Below, piece after piece: positions 25,497 to 34,300 of a stretch of 47,845 nt of DNA (its first letter is position 1; each line of letters begins with the position of its first letter). The position numbers and the translations under genes are program-made. The stretch is from Desulfosporosinus sp. OT. Its GTDB lineage: Bacteria > Bacillota > Desulfitobacteriia > Desulfitobacteriales > Desulfitobacteriaceae. The DNA is taken from contig NZ_AGAF01000243.1 in the NCBI RefSeq assembly GCF_000224515.1, forward strand, positions 1 through 47,845, given 5' to 3'. The notes under the pieces are model-generated. The model was not told where the DNA came from. It ran no database searches and saw nothing but the letters and a program-made list of their open reading frames with translations.

Positions 25497-25637
25497 ACTC
25501 GTGGTTCGAAGTCCGATATTCGAATTGAAGCGAACAGAGTTTGCGCAATAATTTAAGATTTTGAGTCCCAATTCCGTTCTTCAATTCTCAGAATCGAATT
25601 CAAGTATCGTACCTCGTGCCTCGATCATCGAACTACG
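25497..25637. repeat. Heptad-repeat element between fliR and fliQ
   Basis: The left arm (CTCGTGG, TTCGAAG, TCCGATA, TTCGAAT) and the right arm (ATCGAAT ... TCGTACC, TCGTGCC, TCGATCA, TCGAACT) are inverted relative to each other, giving a 140-bp element with imperfect terminal inverted repeats. The fliQ stop abuts its right end. Confidence 0.6.
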
Positions 25638-25638
25638 C

Positions 25639-25911
25639 TTACTGGCTTCCAAACGTCGCTAACTGAGTCAACAAATTCGAAGTGTATGCGGTCAGAATAG
25701 ATAACATCCACGGACCTAGCACAAGAAGAATGGCAACCACTGCGACTACTTTAGGAATAAAGGAGAGCGTCTGTTCTTGGATTTGCGTCATAGCCTGGAA
25801 AATGCTAACCAGCAGGCCGACCAACAAACTCATTCCTAGGATAGGTCCTCCCACAAGAAGCACAGTGCCTACAGCTTCCTTAGCCATATATAGTACTTGA
25901 TTCTGGCTCAC
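25639..25911 (-). CDS. fliQ: Flagellar export gate protein FliQ
   Basis: The 90-residue protein has two membrane hairpin helices (about 14-40 and 52-75) with GGPILGMSLLVGLLVSIFQA and IQEQTLSFIPKVVAV, as in FliQ. Start is GTG at 25911 with AAAGGGG at 10 nt. Lies between fliP and fliR, the normal order. Confidence 0.95.
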   Translation of the reverse strand: MSQNQVLYMAKEAVGTVLLVGGPILGMSLLVGLLVSIFQAMTQIQEQTLSFIPKVVAVVAILLVLGPWMLSILTAYTSNLLTQLATFGSQ

Positions 25912-25947
25912 TGCCGACAGTCCCCTTTCTGTACAAGTCCACTTTTC

Positions 25948-26715
25948 CTAATGAAAACTAGTCACCAAAGACTGAACCACTAAATGCCACCCATCAACTA
26001 ACACAAATAATAACAGTTTAAAAGGCAATGAAATCATCATGGGAGGCAGCATCATCATCCCAATTGACATCAACGTGCTAGAGACAATCATGTCGATGAC
26101 GATAAACGGGATAAATATCGCAAATCCCATTTGAAAGGCCGTTTTCAACTCACTGATAACAAAGGCGGGGACGAGTACATACGTTGGAACTTCTCGATAG
26201 GTTTTGGGGCGCTCCATTTTAGACAATCCTACAAAAAGCTCCAAATCCTTTTCCCGAGTCTGTCTAAACATAAAATTCCTTAAGGGCTCTTCCGCTCTGG
26301 TCAAAGCCTCCGTCTGGGTGATCTGATTCTTCATATAGGGCTGAACCGCATTCGTATTAATCTGGTTCCACGTCGGAGCCATGACAAAAAAGGTTAAAAT
26401 CAGGGCTAATCCCGCCATTACCTGATTAGGGGGAAGTTGCTGAGTTCCCAGCGCATTGCGCACAAAGGACAGCACGATGATAATCCTGGTAAAGGAGGTC
26501 ATCAGCATGAGGATAGCCGGAGCTAAGGACAACACAGTCGTAAGCAGCAACAGTTGTATAGACGTACTCGTTTGTTGAGTCGTCGTGTTTCCCAGATCCA
26601 AAGTCAAGCCTGCCGCCCAGACCATTTTGGGATTTACCAAGATCCCCAACCCCAGAACAACAACAACGGGTATCCCGATTGTGAAGAGTTTCGTTAAACG
26701 GCTTGGAGAAGACAT
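25948..26715 (-). CDS. fliP: Flagellar export gate protein FliP
   Basis: The 255-residue protein begins with a signal-like hydrophobic segment (about 10-34). FliP signatures are [37 protein letters not shown] and [20 protein letters not shown] with [18 protein letters not shown]. The ATG at 26715 overlaps the fliO stop by one base (TAATG). It forms the core of the export gate. Confidence 0.96.
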   Translation of the reverse strand: MSSPSRLTKLFTIGIPVVVVLGLGILVNPKMVWAAGLTLDLGNTTTQQTSTSIQLLLLTTVLSLAPAILMLMTSFTRIIIVLSFVRNALGTQQLPPNQVMAGLALILTFFVMAPTWNQINTNAVQPYMKNQITQTEALTRAEEPLRNFMFRQTREKDLELFVGLSKMERPKTYREVPTYVLVPAFVISELKTAFQMGFAIFIPFIVIDMIVSSTLMSIGMMMLPPMMISLPFKLLLFVLVDGWHLVVQSLVTSFH

Positions 26716-27185
26716 TATTTTTCCACCTCGTCAAGCAAACGTTCCAATTCCGCAGAAAAAGACTCTTTCTTTCGGGAAGGTCTGACCATAAGTTTTTGTA
26801 AGCTATGGGCCCATCCTTCCACTCTTTCAGTTGGACGCATCGCAATCTCTTGCAAAATTTCAGCTGCAACGACTGGATCATTGATCTCACTGATTTTCAC
26901 CAAGTTATGATCCGATCCCCCAAGAACTTGTAATTGTCCGGCAATCTCAACCAGGTAGAGGCTCTGAGTGCCACCTAACATCTGTCGGTCGAGAACCCTT
27001 ACCCATGGGGCGTTCATATTCCGACCACCCGCCCGATTGAGGCGACGGATAACCCAAAGGGACACGAGTAAAATAAGGAGGAAAACCAGCAACGTTCCCA
27101 GAAGCCCCCACAACGAAAAATTTGACTGCGCAGCAGCCGGAGCTGCCCCAATTGAAGGAAGCATTTGGTCTTCGTTGAAGGACAT
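26715..27185 (-). CDS. fliO: Flagellar protein FliO (FliZ)
   Basis: The 156-residue protein has one membrane helix (about 27-46) followed by the FliO domain ([20 protein letters not shown], then [17 protein letters not shown]). It helps FliP assemble. The start lies 1 bp from the cheY stop with no strong site, so translation is probably coupled. C-terminal 40 residues are basic and low in conservation. Confidence 0.87.
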   Translation of the reverse strand: MSFNEDQMLPSIGAAPAAAQSNFSLWGLLGTLLVFLLILLVSLWVIRRLNRAGGRNMNAPWVRVLDRQMLGGTQSLYLVEIAGQLQVLGGSDHNLVKISEINDPVVAAEILQEIAMRPTERVEGWAHSLQKLMVRPSRKKESFSAELERLLDEVEK

Positions 27186-27186
27186 A

Positions 27187-27549
27187 CTACTTCAACGCCT
27201 TCGTAACAGCCTCAACCACACGTTCCGCTTGAAAGGGCTTAACGACAAAGTCTTTAGCTCCAGATTGAATCGCTTCAATAACCATGGATTGTTGCCCCAT
27301 GGCACTACACATGATAACACGTGCTTTAGGATCCCGTTTGCGGATTTCTTTTACTGCTTGCAGTCCATCCATTTCTGGCATAGTAATGTCCATAATCGTC
27401 AAGTTCGGTTGCAATTCAACATACTTTTCTACGGCCACGGCACCATTTTCAGCTTCACCAACAACGGTAAATCCATTCTTAGACAAGATGTCTTTCAGCA
27501 TCATACGCATAAACGCGGCATCATCAACAATCATCACTGTAGCACTCAA
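27187..27549 (-). CDS. cheY: Chemotaxis response regulator CheY
   Basis: The 120-residue single receiver domain has the acidic pair in MIVDDAAFMR, phospho-Asp in NLTIMDITMPEMDG, Thr/Ser region VIMCSAMGQ and the KPF Lys in DFVVKPF. It controls motor direction through FliM/FliY. Start is TTG at 27549, 9 nt after AAAGGAGG. Position between fliY and fliO is as in Bacillus. Confidence 0.96.
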   Translation of the reverse strand: MSATVMIVDDAAFMRMMLKDILSKNGFTVVGEAENGAVAVEKYVELQPNLTIMDITMPEMDGLQAVKEIRKRDPKARVIMCSAMGQQSMVIEAIQSGAKDFVVKPFQAERVVEAVTKALK

Positions 27550-27564
27550 CTTAGTTGGCCTCCT

Positions 27565-28848
27565 TTATTTAAGAGAATTCATCCGTTCCATAGGATGCAC
27601 GATATCGGTAATGCGAATTCCAAATGTTTCATTTATGACAACGACTTCACATTTAGCAATCAGCTTGCCATTGACAATCATATCGACTGATTCTCCGGCC
27701 AGGCGATCGAGTTCAATGACTGAACCTGGACCCATTTCTAAGATTTCTTTAATTGTTTTTTTCGCTCTCCCTAGTTCTACACTAATTTGTAACGGAACAT
27801 CTAGAATCAAACTCAGGTTATCTGGCTGTACTGGCGGATATCCTGGTTGAAGAGGTGCAAACTGAGCCGGTTGAACGGGTGTCGAAGGCCCAGGAGTATA
27901 ATTTGATGGCGGTGGATAATAGCCGCCTTGAGTATTGACCTGTGGCGTCCCATATGGAGGGTAGCCGTCTGGAGCCGCTGGGTAAGGCGGTGCTTCATAA
28001 ATTGGTGGCGCTTGCGGCGGAGTTTGATAGGCTGTCGGCACAGGTTGCGTGGGGACAGCAGATTGCGGAGTGGGAACAGGTGAAGCAACTGGGGCCGCCG
28101 GAGCTGCTGATGAGCCACCCGACATCACACTCATCAACTTGTTGACCATCCCTTTAGCCACGCTGAGCGGGATCACTTGAATAAGAATGCTGTCAATAAC
28201 CTCTTCTACAACCATCCGAAAGGAAATCCGTACGAGTGGCTCATGGGCGGACAGGAAACCTCGAATGACATCATCCTCCAGCGACAAGTCATTGAGCACT
28301 AAGTTAGGTGGAGTAATATCTACCATGGCATTAAACATGGTCGACATTGAGGTAGCCGCTGACCCCATCATCTGATTCATGGCCTCAGAAATTCCACTAA
28401 TTTGAAGCTCCGAGAGTTCTACGGATGGATTTTTACCGTCGCCCCCCATCATCAAGTCAACAATTACTGAACCGTCTCGTTGGGAAAGAATCAAAAGATT
28501 TGAGCCCTCTATGCCGGCCTTATATTTGACATCACAGATCACGGAAGGGATCGGATAATCTTTGCGAATCTGATCTGAGGACGTCAGATCAACTTTTGGC
28601 GTGGTGATATCTACCTTTTTACCCAGCAACTGAGATAAAGTTGTTGCAGCAGTACCCATTGAAATATTGGCAATTTCTCCAAGAGCGTCTTTTTCCATCG
28701 CATCTAAAAAACCATCCATCGACGGAGTCTCTTGAATCGGTTCCGAAAACACTGCTGAATCGGATCCTTGATCTTCATCTGGATCAGGTTCTAGCGTCCC
28801 CCGAAGTAAGGCGTCAATCTCCTCCTGGGAGAGCATACCATTACCCAT
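27565..28848 (-). CDS. fliY: Flagellar motor switch protein FliY (FliN with CheC modules)
   Basis: The 427-residue protein starts with a CheY-binding peptide (MLSQEEIDALLRG). A CheC-like phosphatase domain follows with two E-x-x-N motifs (EIANISMGTAATTL and SEAMNQMMGSAATS). A Pro/Tyr/Gln-rich linker (about 240-340) leads to the C-terminal SpoA domain (VPLQISVELGRAKKTIKEIL, VIELDRLAGESVD, GIRITDIV). It builds the C ring and clears CheY-P. It overlaps fliM by 8 bp. Confidence 0.95.
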   Translation of the reverse strand: MGNGMLSQEEIDALLRGTLEPDPDEDQGSDSAVFSEPIQETPSMDGFLDAMEKDALGEIANISMGTAATTLSQLLGKKVDITTPKVDLTSSDQIRKDYPIPSVICDVKYKAGIEGSNLLILSQRDGSVIVDLMMGGDGKNPSVELSELQISGISEAMNQMMGSAATSMSTMFNAMVDITPPNLVLNDLSLEDDVIRGFLSAHEPLVRISFRMVVEEVIDSILIQVIPLSVAKGMVNKLMSVMSGGSSAAPAAPVASPVPTPQSAVPTQPVPTAYQTPPQAPPIYEAPPYPAAPDGYPPYGTPQVNTQGGYYPPPSNYTPGPSTPVQPAQFAPLQPGYPPVQPDNLSLILDVPLQISVELGRAKKTIKEILEMGPGSVIELDRLAGESVDMIVNGKLIAKCEVVVINETFGIRITDIVHPMERMNSLK

Positions 28849-29836
28849 CTTGTTCCCCTCCTTCCTTTACTATTTCTGTAAGCTGAACGGCGAGATGTTC
28901 TCCATTCAATCCTGGAACGGACTTGAATTTCATAAATTCTCCTACATAAATCGGCAGTGGATCATTTACCGACTGGTTGAGCGGGATAACATCCCCCTTA
29001 GCCAGATCGAGGAGGTCCCGAACAAGGATTTCCGAGTGTCCCAAGAAGGCAACCATATCTACCTTCGCCCACTCTATTTTTCGCCGTATCGCCTCAACCT
29101 GCTCCGGTGAGGTGATCTTTGCTTGAGTGGAAAAGAGGAAGAACGTGCTAAGCTTATCTAAAATGGGTTCGAGGACGAGATAAGGCATACATATGTTAAT
29201 CATCCCAACTGCTTCACCGATTCTCACTTCCAGAGTAACGAGCAAAATCATTTCGTTTGGAGCCACAATCTGAGTGAACTGAGGATTGATCTCCATGGCC
29301 ATAAACTGCGGTTTAAGCTCATAGACCTCTGCCCAGGCCTCTTCTGTCAAATCAATAATTTGGGTCAGACGGTGTTCGACAATGGTTCGTTCAATTTCCG
29401 TTAAATCCCGGTTTTTTTCAGCGCCTTGTCCTTGCCCTCCTAAAAGACGATCCACTACAGTGAACGCCAGCGTGGGGCTCATTTCTAATAAGACAGTCCC
29501 CTCCAACGGATTCAACGAGAAAAGTCCTAAGACCGTGGGATTGGGTAGCGAACGAATAAATTCATCATACGTAATTTGCTCAATTGAAAGCACTTTGCTT
29601 TCGATGACAGAATGCAAATGTCCCGAAAAGTAAGTGGTCAATCCACGACAAAAATTTTCGTAAATGTTTTGGAGGGAGTGAATCTGATCCTTGGAAAACT
29701 TATTCGGACGCTTAAAATCGTACACTCGAATCCGCTTTTGAGTCTTGGTTGTTTTCATTTCCTCCGCATCAACTTGCCCGTCGGACAGTGCATTCAGCAG
29801 AGCATCGATTTCTGCTTGAGACAAGACGTCTCCCAT
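28841..29836 (-). CDS. fliM: Flagellar motor switch protein FliM
   Basis: About 331 residues from ATG at 29836 (MGDVLSQAEIDALLNAL), which is the CheY-P-binding peptide. A CheC-like middle domain without the phosphatase motif is followed by a C-terminal SpoA domain (VDMVAFLGHSEILVRDLLDL). The ribosome site is GAGGGGGGATT. In-frame codons upstream to 29899 belong to a heptad repeat. Part of the C ring. Confidence 0.95.
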   Translation of the reverse strand: MGDVLSQAEIDALLNALSDGQVDAEEMKTTKTQKRIRVYDFKRPNKFSKDQIHSLQNIYENFCRGLTTYFSGHLHSVIESKVLSIEQITYDEFIRSLPNPTVLGLFSLNPLEGTVLLEMSPTLAFTVVDRLLGGQGQGAEKNRDLTEIERTIVEHRLTQIIDLTEEAWAEVYELKPQFMAMEINPQFTQIVAPNEMILLVTLEVRIGEAVGMINICMPYLVLEPILDKLSTFFLFSTQAKITSPEQVEAIRRKIEWAKVDMVAFLGHSEILVRDLLDLAKGDVIPLNQSVNDPLPIYVGEFMKFKSVPGLNGEHLAVQLTEIVKEGGEQDG

Positions 29837-29853
29837 AGAATCCCCCCTCTCAT

Positions 29854-29910
29854 ATCGATATTCGATGTTCGTGCTTCGATGTTCGAATCCAAGAACCACG
29901 AACTGAGACG
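29854..29910. repeat. Heptad-repeat element between fliL and fliM
   Basis: ATCGATA, TTCGATG, TTCGTGC, TTCGATG, TTCGAAT run in 7-bp steps, followed by an inverted AACCACGAAC half. It fills the fliL-fliM gap just ahead of the fliM ribosome site. Confidence 0.6.
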
Positions 29911-29922
29911 ATTATATCACGA

Positions 29923-30360
29923 TTACTGATAAACCAAGGACAAAAATAAGACATCCGTTATTTTGTTATCTCCGACTTCATTCAGTTGTTTAATTAACTC
30001 TTCTCGTAATTTTTCCCGTGCAGCCGAAGTTTGCACATCAGCGAGGGATTTGTTAGCTAAAACTGTATTGACCCGGTCTTTCAAGAATGCGTCTTCTTCC
30101 TTCAGAATTTCTTCAGATTTCGCATCTGTCACTTCAACCGTAATAGTCGTCTTCAGAAAAGCTCCCCCTTGCAGATTTACAGTGAAATCACCGATGGGTA
30201 GAAGTACGCCTGCTTTTTTCGGTTGACCTGCATTCGCACTTGATGTACTTTGTCCAGAAGTTTTGAAGATAAACTTTTGAGCTCCAACTGTCCCTCCTAC
30301 ACCAAGAACCAAGCCCACGAGCAGGGCGAGGATCATAAAGATGAGAGACTTTCGGTTCAT
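29923..30360 (-). CDS. fliL: Flagellar basal-body protein FliL
   Basis: About 145 residues from ATG at 30360: one membrane helix (about 5-25, FMILALLVGLVLG), a short linker, then a periplasmic-type FliL domain (LLPIGDFTVNLQGGAFLKTT, ITVEVTD, and FLKDRVNTVLANKSL). It supports stator function. The ATG overlaps the flbD stop (ATGA), with GAGGAGTG upstream; the GTG at 30372 is less likely. Confidence 0.92.
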   Translation of the reverse strand: MNRKSLIFMILALLVGLVLGVGGTVGAQKFIFKTSGQSTSSANAGQPKKAGVLLPIGDFTVNLQGGAFLKTTITVEVTDAKSEEILKEEDAFLKDRVNTVLANKSLADVQTSAAREKLREELIKQLNEVGDNKITDVLFLSLVYQ

Positions 30361-30569
30361 GAATTTGCACACTCCTCTACTTTACTAATCTGGCGACAGC
30401 GCCGATGAAATTCAGCAACCCGCTCAATAAGAACTTCAACGGGCTCAGAGACCACGAATTTATTTCCTCCAGTTAAGGTTATGACCGTATCCGGAGTTTC
30501 CTCCATCATTTCAATCAGGTCAGGGTTTAAGGCAAAAGATTTGCCATTTAAGCGAGTGACATAAATCAT
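30357..30569 (-). CDS. flbD: FlbD/SwrD family protein
   Basis: The 70-residue protein is a complete FlbD (SwrD): MIYVTRLNGKSFALNPDLIE, the PDTVITLTGGNKFVV strand pair, and EPVEVLIERVAEFHRRC. In B. subtilis SwrD raises motor torque. Usually it follows flgE; here it sits between fliJ and fliL, far from flgE. Confidence 0.93.
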   Translation of the reverse strand: MIYVTRLNGKSFALNPDLIEMMEETPDTVITLTGGNKFVVSEPVEVLIERVAEFHRRCRQISKVEECANS

Positions 30570-30589
30570 AAAATACGCCCTCCTTCATC

Positions 30590-31039
30590 TTAGACTGATT
30601 TATTTTGCTGACGCCAGTGAAGAACCTGGCCAGATTCATCCAACAGCTTCTGTTCCTTCTGCAGCTCTGCCACCAAGAAAGCCTTGGCTTGTTTCTCCTT
30701 AAGACGTCGGAATTTCTCGACCTCACGGTGCGCTTCCAATAATAGGCGGCGCACATTCTCTACAACCCGTTCTTGCTCTATCCGGTCTGATTCACATTGC
30801 CCCAGCCTCCGCTTTTGCTCTAATACAAAGATTTGCCACATTCCTAAATCTTCAGGCCGATGTCGCCCTGCGTCCCGTTGCCCCTCCTCCGCCTCACTAA
30901 AACGTGTTTGTTGAATCACGCAGGCCTGGACACAAAGCTCCAAACGCTGCACCGCTTGGGCATACTCCCTCTGAGTCATTTCTAAAGCCTGTTCAGCTAT
31001 TTGGAGGCTTGCTTCCAAGCGAAACCGAAATCGAGCCAT
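30590..31039 (-). CDS. fliJ: Flagellar export chaperone FliJ
   Basis: About 149 residues from ATG at 31039 (MARFRFRLEASLQIAEQAL), with a GGAGGGAGTGG site; upstream codons to 31081 have no site. The protein is almost all coiled coil with high Glu/Gln/Arg, as FliJ. It binds FliI and FlhA in the export ATPase complex. The call rests on the N-terminus and position after fliI. Confidence 0.85.
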   Translation of the reverse strand: MARFRFRLEASLQIAEQALEMTQREYAQAVQRLELCVQACVIQQTRFSEAEEGQRDAGRHRPEDLGMWQIFVLEQKRRLGQCESDRIEQERVVENVRRLLLEAHREVEKFRRLKEKQAKAFLVAELQKEQKLLDESGQVLHWRQQNKSV

Positions 31040-31154
31040 CGTTTCCACTCCCTCCGCAAGCTGTCCAGCACTCAACTTCATCCACTTTCCAAAACTACCA
31101 CTATAATAATAAGTGTAGGTTCTATGCCCCGTTTCAATGGAAGAGACTCTGTAT

Positions 31155-31189
31155 TCCGGCTTCTGGCCTCTGCCTTCTGACCTCTGTAT
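31155..31189. repeat. Second heptad run between fliJ and fliI
   Basis: Five consecutive 7-bp units: TTCCGGC, TTCTGGC, CTCTGCC, TTCTGAC, CTCTGTA. Same period as the TTCGNNN family but a different core, in a 181-bp gap (31040-31220) with nothing else seen. Confidence 0.5.
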
Positions 31190-31220
31190 CAGTAGCCAAA
31201 ATTGAGTACTGGATAGTCAC

Positions 31221-32528
31221 TTACGCTGGCCCAATAATCTCCCGCATCTGCTTTAGCATCTCTTCAAAACCAGCGTGTTCGTCCACCCCTTGCCGTGTAA
31301 ACGCCTGAATGCGGTCCATATGCGCAATGGCAGCATCAATCTTAGGATTACTTCCCGACGTATATGCCCCGATATCAATCAAATCCTTCGCCTCACGGTA
31401 AATCGCCAAATGGCCTCGCACTTGACCGGATAAGGCCTTGTGCTCCGGACTGATGACATCATTCATCACCCGACTAACGGATTGCAATATATCGATGGCT
31501 GGAAAAGTATTCTGCATGGCTAGTTCTCGGGTTAAGACAATGTGCCCATCGAGTATCCCTCGGACCGAATCCGCTATCGGTTCATTGTGGTCATCCCCAT
31601 CGACTAATACTGTGTAGATTCCGGTAATACTTCCAGTTTCCGCCATGCCCGAGCGTTCCAATAGTTTCGGCAGAAGAGCGAAAACGGAAGGAGGATATCC
31701 CCGAGTGGCCGGTGGTTCACCAACCGTGAGCCCCACCTCCCGTTGGGCCATGGCAAAGCGGGTCACTGAATCCATCATGAGCAGTACATTTTTACCCTGA
31801 TCCCGGAAATATTCAGCAATGGCGGTCGCTGTAAATGCGGCTTTCAAACGCACAAGTGCTGGTTGATCTGAGGTCGCCACGATGATCACCGAACGAGCCA
31901 ACCCCTCAGGCCCTAAATCTTTCTCGATGAAATCTCGCAGTTCTCGGCCACGTTCCCCAACCAAAGCAATGACATTAACCTCGGCTACAGTGTTTCTGGC
32001 CATCATTCCAAGTAAAGTACTTTTTCCAACCCCAGAACCAGCAAAAATCCCCATCCGTTGACCCCGACCAATGGTTAGTATTCCGTCAATCGTTCGAACA
32101 CCAACACTGAGTACGTCCTGAATTCGAGGACGCAATAAGGCATTGGGTGGTTTGTTTTGCAGAGGGTACACCGTTTCAGTCAGCAAGGGGCGCCCATCCA
32201 GAGGATTTCCAAGTCCATCAAGGATCCGACCGAGTAACCCCGGCCCTACCGGGACCGTTAACTTTTCGCGTTGGGGAAGCACACGATCTCCAGGAGCAAT
32301 TCCTTCGAGTTCTCCCAGCGGCATGAGCAGGGTTGTTGAATCCCGAAAGCCGACCACTTCAGCCGGCAACGCAATTCCGCCTCGTGTGACAATATGGCAA
32401 TATTCCCCAACACTAGCCCTTGGACCAGCTGCTTCGACCATCAAACCCACGATCTTAGAGACTCGTCCCTGAGCCGAGATCGGATCAGTATGTTCCACTG
32501 TCGGAATTAATCGATTCCAAGCCCCCAT
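31221..32528 (-). CDS. fliI: Flagellum-specific ATPase FliI
   Basis: The 435-residue ATPase has Walker A GIFAGSGVGKSTLLG, Walker B VLLMMDSVTRFA, and the GYPPSVFALLPKLLERSG segment of the FliI/F1-beta family. It powers export with FliH and FliJ. ATG at 32528 with GAGAGGAGC lies inside fliH, giving a 44-bp overlap. Confidence 0.97.
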   Translation of the reverse strand: MGAWNRLIPTVEHTDPISAQGRVSKIVGLMVEAAGPRASVGEYCHIVTRGGIALPAEVVGFRDSTTLLMPLGELEGIAPGDRVLPQREKLTVPVGPGLLGRILDGLGNPLDGRPLLTETVYPLQNKPPNALLRPRIQDVLSVGVRTIDGILTIGRGQRMGIFAGSGVGKSTLLGMMARNTVAEVNVIALVGERGRELRDFIEKDLGPEGLARSVIIVATSDQPALVRLKAAFTATAIAEYFRDQGKNVLLMMDSVTRFAMAQREVGLTVGEPPATRGYPPSVFALLPKLLERSGMAETGSITGIYTVLVDGDDHNEPIADSVRGILDGHIVLTRELAMQNTFPAIDILQSVSRVMNDVISPEHKALSGQVRGHLAIYREAKDLIDIGAYTSGSNPKIDAAIAHMDRIQAFTRQGVDEHAGFEEMLKQMREIIGPA

Positions 32529-33312
32529 GTTCGAGCTCCTCTCGTAGGATATGTTCCAATTTATCTAATTGAGCTTCGAGCCGAGCGTCAAAAACTCCTT
32601 CCTGACATTCCAGGAAACAATCTCCCTGATTTAGAGATTCGTCCATTACCCACGGACAAGGGGGTAAACTGCCCTCGGGCAATTTTTCAAGCCAACCAGC
32701 GTCTTCCACAGCCACATGGAGTCTCCACCCTAAACGTTCCTGAGGCAGCAAAGTAAGAGCCCGAATGATTTCCACCAAGCGCTGGGGTTCAATAGCCATA
32801 CTGGAACGCACTAAACGTTCTGCGATTTTCAGCGCCAGCTGGAGTAAATCCTCATCGACTTTAGCGTATTCTTCTTGGACTGCCTGCTGAGCCAACTGGA
32901 AGAGTTTATTTACATTTTCAGATAAGCGTTTTCCCTCTGCTTCACCTGCTGCAAAACCTGCTCGATATCCTTCCGCCTGCGCAGTCTCTACAACTTCCTG
33001 ACGCAAGCGTTCTAAATCAGCTTGTGCCTGAGCATGGATTTCCTGAGCACGGCTTTCTGCCTCAGCGAGAACTGCCTGGGCACCCGCTTCAGCCTCCGCT
33101 AAAATCACGGCTACCTTCTTCTGCGCCTCTTCCTCGTACGCAGAAGTGTCCAGCCATTCGGGGTGGGCCGGATTTTGCTCCTCAACTTCTTCGGTTAGCA
33201 CCGTTAAAAACGCGTCCAGCTGCTGAAACCCTTCAGTCCACTCCACCATTCGCGGGGTAGACACCTCTACGTCATAGTTTTTAACAACGCGTCCTTTAAT
33301 AAATGATTTCAT
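32485..33312 (-). CDS. fliH: Flagellar export ATPase regulator FliH
   Basis: About 275 residues from ATG at 33312 (MKSFIKGRVV), which follows AGAGGAGG. A long Ala/Glu coiled coil (about 70-150) leads to a C-terminal FliH domain (LLQLALKIAERLVRSSM, EPQRLVEIIRALTLLP). It holds FliI at the export gate. It overlaps fliG by 17 bp and fliI by 44 bp. Confidence 0.88.
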   Translation of the reverse strand: MKSFIKGRVVKNYDVEVSTPRMVEWTEGFQQLDAFLTVLTEEVEEQNPAHPEWLDTSAYEEEAQKKVAVILAEAEAGAQAVLAEAESRAQEIHAQAQADLERLRQEVVETAQAEGYRAGFAAGEAEGKRLSENVNKLFQLAQQAVQEEYAKVDEDLLQLALKIAERLVRSSMAIEPQRLVEIIRALTLLPQERLGWRLHVAVEDAGWLEKLPEGSLPPCPWVMDESLNQGDCFLECQEGVFDARLEAQLDKLEHILREELEHGGLESINSDSGTY

Positions 33313-34300
33313 CGCTACCTCCTCTAGAAATGACAATTGCGCCACTTTCTTCGAGCTTACGAATCACTTTCACAATGCGTTGCTGGGCTTCTTCGACATC
33401 ACGCAACCGAACTGGCCCCATAAATTCCATATCGTCTTTGAGCATTTGAGCAGCCCTTGAGGACATATTGGCCGTAATCTTTTGCGCCACTTCGGGGTTG
33501 GATCCCTTTAAGGCCAGACCCAAGTCCTTGGTTTCCACTTCGCGCAAGACCAGCTGAATACCGCGGTCGTCCAGCATGACAATGTCTTCGAAGACAAACA
33601 TCTGCCGCTTGATCTGTTCAGCCAACTCAGGATCATCCATCTCTAAAGTATCCATGACCACTTTAACCGTTCCTGGATCAGTGCGGTTAAGGACATCCAC
33701 GATACTTTGAATTCCACCCGATGTCGTATAATCAGTAGGAGCCAAACTAGAGATTTTGCGCTCTAAAACCTTTTCAATCTCCTTGAGCACTTCCGGACTT
33801 GTGCGGCCCATCGTCGCAATCCGTTTCGCTACATCAGCCTGTCGTTCAGGCGAGATGCTAGCAAGTAAGGTCGCCGCTTTATCCGCTGGAAGATGGGTCA
33901 TAATCAGGGCAATCGTCTGAGGATGTTCACCTTGGATGAAGGAAAAAAGCTGTTTGGGGTCCGTCCGGCGCACGAGATCAAAAGGTCTCATTTTCAATGA
34001 TGAGGATAGACGACTAATGATCTCAAACGCCCGCGTTTCTCCAAGTGCCCGTTCCAGAACTTCCCGCGCATATTCGATGCCTCCCTGAGAGATATAATCA
34101 TTGGCCATGCACATCTGATGGAATTCTTCTACGACATAATCCCGCTGTTCCGGTGAAATCTTACCAACATTAGACATCTCTAGGGTTAACTGTTCTATTT
34201 CTCCCTCAGCGAGGTGCTTTACCACCTGAGCGGAATTCTCCGCACCTAAGGCGATCATGAGAATCGCAGCCTTTTGGATTCCCGATAAAGCCAGCGCCAT
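33296..34300 (-). CDS. fliG: Flagellar motor switch protein FliG
   Basis: The 334-residue protein has the N-terminal FliF-binding domain (GIQKAAILMIALGAENSAQV), the middle EHPQTIALIM motif, and a C-terminal domain with conserved charged residues (LLDDRGIQLVLREVETKDLG then KGSNPEVAQKI), which act as torque residues. It follows the fliF stop directly (TAA-ATG). Confidence 0.97.
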   Translation of the reverse strand: MALALSGIQKAAILMIALGAENSAQVVKHLAEGEIEQLTLEMSNVGKISPEQRDYVVEEFHQMCMANDYISQGGIEYAREVLERALGETRAFEIISRLSSSLKMRPFDLVRRTDPKQLFSFIQGEHPQTIALIMTHLPADKAATLLASISPERQADVAKRIATMGRTSPEVLKEIEKVLERKISSLAPTDYTTSGGIQSIVDVLNRTDPGTVKVVMDTLEMDDPELAEQIKRQMFVFEDIVMLDDRGIQLVLREVETKDLGLALKGSNPEVAQKITANMSSRAAQMLKDDMEFMGPVRLRDVEEAQQRIVKVIRKLEESGAIVISRGGSDEIIY

